39,637 nucleotides of DNA. Source: Candidatus Nomurabacteria bacterium (GTDB lineage: Bacteria; Patescibacteriota; Minisyncoccia; Phycocordibacterales; UBA10002). Made by a program: the position numbers and the translations under genes. The notes under the pieces were generated by a model. It was given only the letters and a program-made list of their open reading frames with translations. It was not told the origin of the DNA and did no database searches. Below, in pieces: positions 16,789-24,127 of this stretch (the stretch's first letter is position 1; each line of letters begins with the position of its first letter). The DNA is taken from positions 1 to 39,637 of the forward strand of contig CALRDB010000005.1 in NCBI GenBank assembly GCA_943354745.1, written 5' to 3'.

Positions 16789-18332
16789 CACTTCAGGATA
16801 TAACCAGTTTGATGAAAAATGCTTCGGTCAAGGATACCGCCTTGGTCGAGAAAGCTTACCTATTTGCACAAGATGCGCACAAAAGTCATACGCGCTACTC
16901 GGGTGAGCCTTATTTCTTGCACCTGTTTGAAACAGCGAAGCTCATCGCTGAGCTGGGGGCCGATGCCTCTGCCATTGCTGCGGGATTCCTCCATGACACC
17001 ATCGAAGATGTAAGCGTCAAACCAGAGACAATACAAAAGGAATTCGGAAGCGAAGTCCTGGCACTCGTCGAAGGAGTAACGAAGCTCGGACAGCTTCGTT
17101 ACCGCGGTATCGATCGCTACTCGGAAAGCATGAGACGACTGTTTGTTGCTAGCTCAAAGGATCTTCGTGTACTTATCGTCAAGCTATGCGATCGTCTTCA
17201 TAATATGCGGACACTAAAGCATGTTCCAAAAGAGAAACAAAAACGCATCGCAATGGAAACACTTGAAATTTATGCCCCTATCGCATACCGGCTTGGTATC
17301 AGAAAAATTAACCGAGAACTGGAGGAATTATCGTTTCCTTTTGTCTATCCAGAGGAGCACAAGAAAGTTACCGAAACCCTTAAACGTAAGCACCCTGAGC
17401 TTTCAAAAAAACTTACTAAATTCCACAAGTCCCTATTAAAGGCACTTGTGCGCCAGTCTATTAAAGTTTCTTCGTCAAACCTTCGTCTAAAAAATCTATA
17501 CAGTTTGTACAATAAGCTAAAACACCGAGAGTGGGACTTTGGTAAAATATATGACACGCTTGCCATTCGAGTTATCGTACCAAGTATTGAGGACTGCTAT
17601 CAGTCACTTGGAGTGATCCATGGTCATTGGAGGCCACTACCGGGCCGAATAAAGGACTACATCGCCTTCCCTAAACCAAACGGCTATCGTTCGTTGCATA
17701 CCACCGTATTTACCGGTGACGGAGAAATTATTGAACTGCAGATCCGGACTGAGGAAATGCACAAAGAGTCCGAGTACGGTGTCGCCGCGCACTTTAGCTA
17801 TAAAGAGTCCTCAAGGAAGGAAAAAAATAAGAATAATGACGAGCAACTCTCTCGCATTGGACAACTCTACAAAGGTTTACTCTCCTGGCGCTCTAAAGGG
17901 ACCGGAAATGGAAGCATCTCATTCGAAAGTGATCGGAGTGGCATACCTCGCTGGGTTCAAGATCTTGGTGACTTGAATGCCGGTGCGGAGGAAAAAGAAT
18001 TTTGGGAGCAACTTCGAGGTGACTTTTTTAAAAATCGTATCTTTATTTTCACCCCGAAAGGTGACGTTGTAGACCTTCCGTTTGACTCGAGTCCTATAGA
18101 CTTCGCTTACTCCATTCACTCAGATATTGGAGACCACCTCGTGGGAGCAAAAGTGAATGGAAAGCTTATGCCTATCGACACGGAGCTTAAAAGTGGAGAC
18201 ATCGTTGAAATCCTTACGAAGAAAGGAGGGCGACCAACTGCAAAATGGATTGACATTGTCAAAACATCGGTTGCTAAGAAACATATAAGGGCCAGCCTAC
18301 AAAAACAAGACGAAAAGAAGCCACGACCTTAG
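16785..18332 (+). CDS. Bifunctional RelA/SpoT homologue ((p)ppGpp synthetase/hydrolase)
   Basis: 515 residues with the same HD, synthetase and TGS layout as the preceding gene and no ACT domain. Here the hydrolase residues are intact: H46, HD (70-71) followed by ED (74-75) in FLHDTIEDV, and CDRLHNMRTL with the metal aspartate at 136. The synthetase has RLKNLYSLYNK, YDTLAIR, GRIKDYIAFPKPNGY and ELQIRT. It should both make and degrade the alarmone and so can remove what its neighbour makes. The pair arose by tandem duplication (strong similarity along the whole length). It converges with parB, leaving only 21 bp between stops. Confidence 0.93.
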   Translation: MTLQDITSLMKNASVKDTALVEKAYLFAQDAHKSHTRYSGEPYFLHLFETAKLIAELGADASAIAAGFLHDTIEDVSVKPETIQKEFGSEVLALVEGVTKLGQLRYRGIDRYSESMRRLFVASSKDLRVLIVKLCDRLHNMRTLKHVPKEKQKRIAMETLEIYAPIAYRLGIRKINRELEELSFPFVYPEEHKKVTETLKRKHPELSKKLTKFHKSLLKALVRQSIKVSSSNLRLKNLYSLYNKLKHREWDFGKIYDTLAIRVIVPSIEDCYQSLGVIHGHWRPLPGRIKDYIAFPKPNGYRSLHTTVFTGDGEIIELQIRTEEMHKESEYGVAAHFSYKESSRKEKNKNNDEQLSRIGQLYKGLLSWRSKGTGNGSISFESDRSGIPRWVQDLGDLNAGAEEKEFWEQLRGDFFKNRIFIFTPKGDVVDLPFDSSPIDFAYSIHSDIGDHLVGAKVNGKLMPIDTELKSGDIVEILTKKGGRPTAKWIDIVKTSVAKKHIRASLQKQDEKKPRP

Positions 18333-18353
18333 TCGAAGGGTTTTTTGTCTAGA

Positions 18354-19385
18354 CTATAGTGAAAAGTTTTTAACGGAATAGAGATCTTCCGTGTTTTCTT
18401 CGATGACTTTTTCTTGGGGAGTTCGATCATCGAGTGCCTCTGGGACAGACTCAACAGACACAGCGGCAAGCTCTTGTCCTTCGGCTACTTTTCCCTCGAT
18501 TGCCTTTGCCTCAACAGAAGCAATGTGTCGATCAAGCATTTCGCTTGAACTCTTAGCTTTATTCGTCTCCATAAGTTGCAACAAAGTACGAAGATCGTCG
18601 TTAGAGAAAAAATCAATAAGTATTTTACCGCCAGCCTCAGAACGTTCGATTTTCACTCGAGTACCAAGCTGTTCGCGTAGCTTCTCTTCAAGAGCGTTGA
18701 GCTCAGGATCAATCACTAGATCTTTTTTTCTAGCACGATCATAAGCGATTCGTCTTGCGATATTTTCCGCCTCTCGAACGGTCACCTTCTTATACATGAT
18801 CTCTTTAAACAAGGTTAATTGTTCTTGAGGACGACCAGAAAGCATAAGGAGGGGTCTTGTGTGACCTTCGGATATTTTCCCCTGCGAAACGGCCGCCAGA
18901 ATCTCGTCGGAAAGATCGAGAATGCGAAGCGTATTGGATACATATTCGCGACTTTTTCCAACCTTTTTCCCGATTTCAGCGTGCTTCATGCCGAACTCTT
19001 GCGCGAGACGTTGAAACGCACGTGCTCGGTCCACGGAATTGATATCCTCTCGTTGTAAATTTTCAATAATCGCCAGTTCGAGCTTCTCACGATCGCTCTC
19101 TTCGCCTTGTCGGATCAGTACCGGGACCTGCGAAAGACCTGCAAGACGCGAGGCACGCAAACGACGCTCGCCGGAAATGAGCTCATACTCCGTAGCAAGA
19201 CCACCATCTTCCTTTTTAATCTCCCTTCTCGTTACCACGAGTGGTTGAAGAATTCCGTACATACGAATCGACTCAGCGAGCTCAGAAAGCTTCGCCTCAT
19301 CAAATTCACGCCGTGGCTGATATGGGTTCGGTTTTATTTTTTCGACCTCCACCCAAAACACTGCATTGTTAACAAACTGTGGCAT
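18354..19385 (-). CDS. parB: ParB/Spo0J-family chromosome partition protein
   Basis: Binds centromere-like parS sites and spreads as a CTP-dependent clamp to organise the origin. The 343-residue protein has the N-terminal nuclease-like fold with KIKPNPYQPRREF and the ELISGERRLRASRLAG CTP-binding motif, then a helix-turn-helix domain (MKHAEIGKKVGKSREYVSNT) and a C-terminal dimerisation part (acidic tail). No parA is next to it and I found no parS-like 16-mer in the window, so the site and partner lie elsewhere. Confidence 0.94.
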   Translation of the reverse strand: MPQFVNNAVFWVEVEKIKPNPYQPRREFDEAKLSELAESIRMYGILQPLVVTRREIKKEDGGLATEYELISGERRLRASRLAGLSQVPVLIRQGEESDREKLELAIIENLQREDINSVDRARAFQRLAQEFGMKHAEIGKKVGKSREYVSNTLRILDLSDEILAAVSQGKISEGHTRPLLMLSGRPQEQLTLFKEIMYKKVTVREAENIARRIAYDRARKKDLVIDPELNALEEKLREQLGTRVKIERSEAGGKILIDFFSNDDLRTLLQLMETNKAKSSSEMLDRHIASVEAKAIEGKVAEGQELAAVSVESVPEALDDRTPQEKVIEENTEDLYSVKNFSL

Positions 19386-19423
19386 GTAAATAACTTCTAG
19401 CTGATAGGTTAAAGAAAAAATGT

Positions 19424-19450
19424 GTCATTCCTGCGTAAGCAGGAATCCAG
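19424..19450. repeat. dRS3-like dispersed repeat
   Basis: GTCATTCCTGCG / CGCAGGAAT-type inverted repeat (ATTCCTGCGTAAGCAGGAAT core) ending in CCAG, the same pattern as the copies at 15092 and 33807-33871. Confidence 0.7.
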
Positions 19451-19458
19451 TCTTTCCT

Positions 19459-19496
19459 CCTCCCCTCTTTAGAGGGGAGGATTGAGGTGGGGTGGT
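19459..19496. repeat. Dispersed palindromic repeat (CCCCTCT family), copy 1
   Basis: Perfect stem CCTCCCCTCT (19459-19468) / AGAGGGGAGG (19471-19480), then GATTGAGGTGGGGT-like tail. The same layout, palindrome plus G-rich tail, recurs at 19873-19913 and, in frame, in the gene at 19932-22316. Confidence 0.65.
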
Positions 19497-19660
19497 GTTA
19501 TTTTTACTCCTCCAATTGTACCACATGCACAATCAATGCAAAATTAAATTGCTGTGAACAGTTTTATTGCCTGCCCGTTGCACTCGGCTTGAAGCAGAGT
19601 GCTTTTCGGGGTAAAGTATCAAGGCGCCGGGATGGCGGAATTAGCAGACGCACGGGACTC

Positions 19661-19811
19661 CCGCCCGCCTTGACTTCGCCGATTGAAAACAATATATGCT
19701 GGGGTGGCGGAATTGGCAGACGCACAGGACTCAAAATCCTGCGATGGCAACATCATGAGGGTTCGATGCCCTCCCCCAGCACCACACTCGTCAAGGCGAA
19801 GTCGGGCAGGC
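19661..19811. mobile_element. Insertion carrying an intact tRNA-Leu, with pairing ends
   Basis: The ends can pair: GCCC and GACTTCGCC on the left (19664-19680) with GGCGAAGTC and GGGC on the right (19795-19807), leaving a 5-base bulge. Pairing would bring the two anticodon halves of the interrupted tRNA together. No ORF is inside; the only cargo is the tRNA at 19698-19784. Confidence 0.55.
19698..19784 (+). tRNA. tRNA-Leu (anticodon CAA), nested in another tRNA-Leu
   Basis: Acceptor GCTGGGG/CCCCAGC, anticodon stem CAGGA/TCCTG, loop CTCAAAA, long variable arm (GATGGCAACATC), T-loop TTCGATG, discriminator A and encoded CCA (19782-19784). It has all normal features and is presumably the working copy. 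Confidence 0.93.
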
Positions 19812-19872
19812 AAAATCCCGCGATGGCAACATCATGAGAGTGCAAGTCTCTCTCCCGGCACCGCTTTCCTTT

Positions 19873-19913
19873 CCCCTCTCCCCCTTTCTAAGGGGGAGAT
19901 TAAGAGGGGGTTG
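19873..19913. repeat. Dispersed palindromic repeat (CCCCTCT family), copy 2
   Basis: Stem CTCCCCCTT (19878-19886) / AAGGGGGAG (19890-19898) followed by ATTAAGAGGGGGT, which can also pair with the outer CCCCTCT. It lies just after the nested tRNA locus, mirroring copy 1 before it. Confidence 0.65.
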
Positions 19914-19931
19914 GCATTCTCTTCAGAAATT

Positions 19932-22316
19932 TTATAATTTTCTCACAACTCCCTTATCCGCATCCACCTCTACCATATCTCCGTCTTTCAGAACTTTGGT
20001 GGCAATCTTGGTGCCGATGATGCAGGGCTTTTTGAGTTCGCGGGCAGTAATCGCGGCGTGGGAAGTAATACCCCCTTCGTCTGTCACAATCGCACTCGCC
20101 TTTGAAAAAAGAGGAAGAAAAGAAAGATTTGTTGTCGTTGCGATAAGAATATCTCCTTCGTTGAAATTCTCAGCATCGGTCCTTATATTTAAAATGACCT
20201 TCGCAGTTCCACGAACAAGACCTGGGAAAGCCACTATTCCTTTGATTTTAGTGTCAGCAATGGTCGCATCCGCCTTTTTGATATGTTTAACGTCAAAATC
20301 ATAATCGACAACGCCTGCATGGGAGAAAACTTTAGAATAGACCCGCCGCGAAGCCAGTGTAACCTGAGAAGGAAGCGGAGTTTCTTTTTGCAGAAAATCC
20401 AACAACTCTTGACGCATACAGTACACTACCTCACCGATGGTCCGCCCTGCCCTCTGTCCTATTTCCATATACAGATGTCTTGCGAAAAAATAGCTTTTTT
20501 GCCGAATATCGTTTCGATACTCGCGCAAAAACGCGACTTGCTCTATCGCTTCCACAATATGTCGTACGTCCTCCGATAAATGGACTTTAGTTTCAAGTAC
20601 CTGAGCCAATTTCTCGGGCTTATATGCCCTATTTTCCTCCCGTAACTGCTTATACATATTTTCAAAGTGAGTATACGAAAGAGGCTCCTCATCCATGTTA
20701 AGAATGGAAAAATACGAAAACTCCTGAGTTATGGCTTCAAGACAAGCCTTAAAATTTTCATCATTCGCCGACAAATTACGCAGTCTTTCCTGAAGAAGTC
20801 TTGTTGCGGTCTTTTGTTTTGGAATAAGCGCGGAATTAAGAATCTCCGCAAAAGACGGACCCTGTTCTCTTTTTAATTTTTCTACTTCACTCGTCAGGGC
20901 TTCATCAAGAATAAAGATAAGCCAGATATAGTGCATCCAGTGGTCTTCTTGCTCTATAAAAGCCTGTAGCACGTCTGACAGCTTATTGTCCGTCATTTTC
21001 GAAAAGTCGGTACTACCTAGCTTTTGGGAAGTACGGAGAAAAGATTCAAATACTTTCTCGCCCATTCCAAAGAGTTTTTGGAATCCCGTTTTCTTAATTG
21101 TTTCAATCAGGACATTCTGACACTCAAAAAGCTGCGTTTCATCAACAAAACCTGCTCCCATTGAATCTCTCAGTTCAATAATCTGGTCGGGAAAGGAAAC
21201 ACCGAACAGCTCTTCAAATTTGAAACTTCCATAACACCAATTTTCTGCAAGACGAACGGAATGCCCTTTTGACCAAATCTTTTTCCAAACCTGTCCAGTT
21301 ACAACCCTCTTTGAAAGTGTCGTAATCGGTCGGCTTTGGAGAATATAGAACTTGCCTTTGGCCAGTGCCCACTCGATGTCGCAAGGAAAGCCATAATGTT
21401 TTTCAATTTTAAGGATGAGTTCCGAAAGCTCTAGGATTTGTTCGTCTGAGAGTTTTTGTTCTGACATTTTCTTTTCGGGAACATCCTGCCACTCATTTCG
21501 CTCTTGAATTCCTTCTTTCTGAAATCCCTCTCCGCCGAAGACGGCGGTACTCCCTTTTACAAAGGGAGAATAGGAAGAGCGGACTAACTGCTTGCTCTGC
21601 TCGGAGATATTTTTATCAAGTATGTGGTGAGGCTGTTTTTCCACCACATACGAATCTGGGGTAATTTGTCCGGACACTATTGCCTCGCCAAGTCCGAAGC
21701 CAGCCTCGATGATCAGCTGATTGTGATCTTCAGTGACGGGGTGCACCGAAAAGGCGATACCGGACACTTCACTCTCCACCATTTTCTGTACCACGACAGC
21801 TACACCTATTTTGAGGTCATGTAATCCTTTTTCAAGGCGATAGAAGATTGCGCGTGGCGTAAAAAGCGACGCCCAACATTTCTGTACGTTCTTGAGTAAA
21901 TCTCTCTCAGTCGTATTGAGGAAACTATCAAGCTGTCCCGCCCATGCCGCGCTTGCCGAATCTTCTGCCGTGGCGGAGGAGCGCACAGCTACATATTTCG
22001 CGCCAAGTTTCTTAAACTCCCTTTTTATTTCAATTGCAATATCTTCCGGCATTGCCTCCGAAAGGATGAGGGCCTGTATTTCTTCCGAAGCGTTCTCTAC
22101 CGTGTGCATTTCCTTGTGATTCACTTTATGTAAAAGGGCATCAATCTCCACATTCAAATCCGATTCCTTTAAAAATCGTTCGAAGGAAGGAGTAAGTACG
22201 ACAAAACCGTCCGGTACGGAAATCCCTACCCCAGTCATTTCCCCGAGCGAGGATCCCTTGCCACCCGTAACAGAAACATCACTCTTAGAGATATCCTTGA
22301 ATGGTCTAACAAACAT
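19932..22316 (-). CDS. PEP synthase-like phosphotransferase with rifampicin-phosphotransferase-type domain order
   Basis: 794 residues. The N-terminal ATP-grasp domain (about 1-335) has GGKGSSLGEM, RSSATAEDSASAAWAGQ and DIEWALAKGKFYILQSRPITT. A helical middle region (about 345-685) follows; the swivelling phosphohistidine domain is at the very end (about 695-794), with the histidine in GGITSHAAITARELKKPCI. True PEP synthase has the His domain in the middle and a TIM barrel at the C-terminus; here that barrel is missing, so the layout is that of rifampicin phosphotransferase and relatives. The acceptor is unknown. A repeat-derived insertion lies in frame at residues ~248-262. The gene ends 71 bp after the split tRNA-Leu. 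Confidence 0.8.
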   Translation of the reverse strand: MFVRPFKDISKSDVSVTGGKGSSLGEMTGVGISVPDGFVVLTPSFERFLKESDLNVEIDALLHKVNHKEMHTVENASEEIQALILSEAMPEDIAIEIKREFKKLGAKYVAVRSSATAEDSASAAWAGQLDSFLNTTERDLLKNVQKCWASLFTPRAIFYRLEKGLHDLKIGVAVVVQKMVESEVSGIAFSVHPVTEDHNQLIIEAGFGLGEAIVSGQITPDSYVVEKQPHHILDKNISEQSKQLVRSSYSPFVKGSTAVFGGEGFQKEGIQERNEWQDVPEKKMSEQKLSDEQILELSELILKIEKHYGFPCDIEWALAKGKFYILQSRPITTLSKRVVTGQVWKKIWSKGHSVRLAENWCYGSFKFEELFGVSFPDQIIELRDSMGAGFVDETQLFECQNVLIETIKKTGFQKLFGMGEKVFESFLRTSQKLGSTDFSKMTDNKLSDVLQAFIEQEDHWMHYIWLIFILDEALTSEVEKLKREQGPSFAEILNSALIPKQKTATRLLQERLRNLSANDENFKACLEAITQEFSYFSILNMDEEPLSYTHFENMYKQLREENRAYKPEKLAQVLETKVHLSEDVRHIVEAIEQVAFLREYRNDIRQKSYFFARHLYMEIGQRAGRTIGEVVYCMRQELLDFLQKETPLPSQVTLASRRVYSKVFSHAGVVDYDFDVKHIKKADATIADTKIKGIVAFPGLVRGTAKVILNIRTDAENFNEGDILIATTTNLSFLPLFSKASAIVTDEGGITSHAAITARELKKPCIIGTKIATKVLKDGDMVEVDADKGVVRKL
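21532..21580. repeat. Repeat insertion inside the PEP-synthase-like coding sequence
   Basis: CCGCCGAAGACGGCGG (21532-21547) is followed by TCCCTTT/AAAGGGA (21551-21567) and GAATAGGAAGAG, the same palindrome-plus-tail design as the intergenic copies at 19459 and 19873. It encodes part of SPFVKGSTAVFGGEG, a segment with no counterpart in the ATP-grasp family. Confidence 0.65.
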
Positions 22317-22328
22317 ATTAGAAACGCA

Positions 22329-22817
22329 TTATATCATCCTGAGCGCGGCGCGAGAGGCAGAGCCTCCGGCGTCGATTTTTGTACCGGAACGAGCCTTCGC
22401 TTCGGCGAGTGTATTTACGGTAAGTACACCGAAGCCGATGGGTATAGAATACTTCAGCATTACCTCCATGATGCCTCGCGACACTTCTCCAGCGACATAG
22501 TAGTAGTGGTCGGTCTCGCCTTTAATGACACATCCGAGAGCGATGAGCGCATCGTACTTCCCTGTCTTCGCAAATTGCTGGCACGCAAGAGGAATCTCAA
22601 ACGAGCCCGGAACATACCGAACGGTAATATTCTCCTCCTGCGCCCCGTTTGTTCGGAGTTCCTTAAGTGCACCCAGAAGAAGCCGTGAGGTAATATCTGC
22701 ATTAAACTCGGCTACGGCAATCCCGATATACAGTTCTTTACTGTGTGTGTTTCCTTGCCCCGCACCAAATCCACCAATGCGAGGATGTACCAACCTAGTT
22801 GCAATTTTGCGTTGCAT
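22329..22817 (-). CDS. ribH: 6,7-dimethyl-8-ribityllumazine synthase
   Basis: Penultimate step of riboflavin synthesis. The 162 residues contain the family's VAEFNADITSRLLLGA, YVPGSFEIPLACQQFA (substrate contacts), ALGCVIKGETDHYYYV with the catalytic histidine, and FGVLTVNTLAEAKARSG. Length is near the usual 155, with a short N-terminal extension (MQRKIATRLVHPRIGG). It follows ribE by 8 bp on the same strand, so the two form an operon. The gene is followed 12 bp later by the PEP-synthase-like gene and may share its transcript. Confidence 0.96.
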   Translation of the reverse strand: MQRKIATRLVHPRIGGFGAGQGNTHSKELYIGIAVAEFNADITSRLLLGALKELRTNGAQEENITVRYVPGSFEIPLACQQFAKTGKYDALIALGCVIKGETDHYYYVAGEVSRGIMEVMLKYSIPIGFGVLTVNTLAEAKARSGTKIDAGGSASRAALRMI

Positions 22818-22825
22818 CGTTGTAA

Positions 22826-23455
22826 TTATCTTAGTCGTTTCTTCTTTTTAGATTTGGTGCTGGGGGTTGCATAGGAAATTACTTGTTTTGCGCGCTGTCT
22901 TCCTAAAATGTCAGTCTCAATATTTACAATATCGCCGACCGCACGTTTCTTCCAATTCGTGTGCTCTACCGTGTACGGTATAAGTGCAACCGCAAACCAG
23001 TTCTCTCCGACATCAGCAATGGTTAGGCTGACACCGTCAATCGCAACCGACCCTTTTTTTACCATTTTTTCGATCATATCTCCGGTTGTTTCTATCTTAA
23101 ACAATATGTCTCCTTTCTCATGCACCCCCGCGGCTATTTGCCCAACACCTTCGACATGTCCGGTAACCAAATGGCCGTCTAGAGAGTCACCGAAGCGAAG
23201 ACTTTGCTCGAGATTTAGCACCTCTCCTTTCTTCCACCAGCGAACCGTCGTCTGACGAAGTGTTTCGGGAATATACTCAAAAATAAGCTCTTTTTTTCGC
23301 ACGCCTCTAATGGTTGAACAAATGCCGTTCACCGAAATACTTTGCCCCAAAGAGATCTTAACCCCTTTCGGAATGGCAACAGAAACACCCAGATTTCCAG
23401 CCCTTTTCTCGACCGAAATGACTTTTGTCGTTTTTTTGATGATACCCGTAAACAT
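22826..23455 (-). CDS. ribE: Riboflavin synthase alpha subunit
   Basis: Dismutates two lumazine molecules into riboflavin. I start at MFTGIIKKTTKVISVEK (23455) because MFTGII is the canonical N-terminus; an in-frame ATG further upstream (23542) would add 29 unrelated residues. The 209 residues contain the two lumazine-binding barrels, with ISVNGICSTI, LDGHLVTGHVEGVG and VAIDGVSLTI. The C-terminal tail is basic (KKKKRLR). It is the first gene of a ribE-ribH pair; ribBA and ribD are not in the window. Confidence 0.95.
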   Translation of the reverse strand: MFTGIIKKTTKVISVEKRAGNLGVSVAIPKGVKISLGQSISVNGICSTIRGVRKKELIFEYIPETLRQTTVRWWKKGEVLNLEQSLRFGDSLDGHLVTGHVEGVGQIAAGVHEKGDILFKIETTGDMIEKMVKKGSVAIDGVSLTIADVGENWFAVALIPYTVEHTNWKKRAVGDIVNIETDILGRQRAKQVISYATPSTKSKKKKRLR

Positions 23456-23471
23456 ACGATAGAAATATACT

Positions 23472-24068
23472 ATGCTTCCTAGAGAGAAATGCAACGATAC
23501 GTTCATTGCACCATTGACAGTGTCCACGGAAACTGGTATCAATCTGGCTAGAATGAAATTTATTTTACATTGCAGTAATCGGATTACCGAACCTGGAGAA
23601 TCAAAAGTCTTAGGAGCACATCCGTTACCGGACCCATCAGTTATGGAGGAAGCCGCTGATATGTTGGTTCCTACGGCCTATCGGCTTAACCTTGATCCAT
23701 TCGACGCCATCTTCGCGGAAGTAAGTCCGCAATGCTTTGCGGTAGCCGCGCTTCTCTGCCAACTCTTTCAGACACAACGGTTTGAGCCTATGGTGAGCCT
23801 GAGCGCGCATATTGGCGAAACACCTGCTATTGTGAAGGAGCGCATAACACAAACAATTCAAAGGGTGGCGCAACAAGAAAGAATGCGGAGCGTTATCTAT
23901 CTCACATCTGACGTTGCCGCACTTGTCACCCTTCAGTGTCTCGCAAGTGGCGATCAGGAGCTGGCAAAAATTGAGCGTGCAATGGCAGGCAGGGGTGCCC
24001 CGATATCAATGTTTAGTATTTTCGAGTATCAGCACCCTGGAGTGATCTCCCAACTCAAACACGTCTAG
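23472..24068 (+). CDS. Degenerate histidine-phosphatase-like protein (tentative)
   Basis: 198 residues from the ATG at 23472, or 171 from MKFILHCSN at 23553; the latter starts with a beta strand and fits better. The order of motifs recalls the phosphoglycerate-mutase superfamily: a first strand followed by LHCSNR where RHG is expected, PLPDPSVMEEA like the PLT..G..QA segment, a SPQCFAVA segment like SP..RA..TA, and YLTSDVAALV where VSHG is expected. If so, both catalytic histidines and the first arginine are gone and it would be a non-catalytic relative. No other family is suggested. It is divergent from ribE and has its own terminator. Confidence 0.4.
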   Translation: MLPREKCNDTFIAPLTVSTETGINLARMKFILHCSNRITEPGESKVLGAHPLPDPSVMEEAADMLVPTAYRLNLDPFDAIFAEVSPQCFAVAALLCQLFQTQRFEPMVSLSAHIGETPAIVKERITQTIQRVAQQERMRSVIYLTSDVAALVTLQCLASGDQELAKIERAMAGRGAPISMFSIFEYQHPGVISQLKHV

Positions 24069-24081
24069 AGAGAAAAAGTCT

Positions 24082-24112
24082 CCGCAAACTCTTCGGGGTT
24101 TGCGGTTTTTTT
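24082..24112 (+). terminator. Intrinsic terminator after the phosphatase-like gene
   Basis: Stem CCGCAAAC (24082-24089) / GTTTGCGG (24098-24105), then seven T. Confidence 0.9.
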
Positions 24113-24127
24113 ATAGAAACAAATATC

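Larger units (their letters stand above)
19626..19860 (+). pseudogene. tRNA-Leu(CAA) split in its anticodon by a 151-bp insertion
   Basis: The 5' part 19626-19660 and the 3' part 19812-19860 rejoin into a complete class II tRNA-Leu: acceptor GCCGGGA/TCCCGGC, anticodon stem CGGGA/TCCCG, loop CTCAAAA (anticodon CAA). The break lies at the first anticodon base (33/34 or 34/35; one C is ambiguous). The T-loop reads TGCAAGT instead of TTC-type, and ACCG replaces ACCA, so the interrupted copy is probably decaying. The insertion holds an intact tRNA-Leu(CAA). Confidence 0.8.

Noticed and set aside
18354-19385. A parS site or parA partner next to parB
   Set aside because: I scanned the flanks for a TGTTTCACGTGAAACA-like 16-mer and for a ParA-type P-loop gene and saw neither.
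19661-19811. Group I intron in tRNA-Leu(CAA)
   Set aside because: The position fits, but 151 bp with a complete tRNA inside leaves no room for a group I core, and no conserved P7-type motif is seen.
19487-19937. Plus-strand ORFs over the nested tRNA-Leu locus
   Set aside because: They translate tRNA and repeat DNA (GGGIGRRTGL-type peptides) and are not credible proteins.
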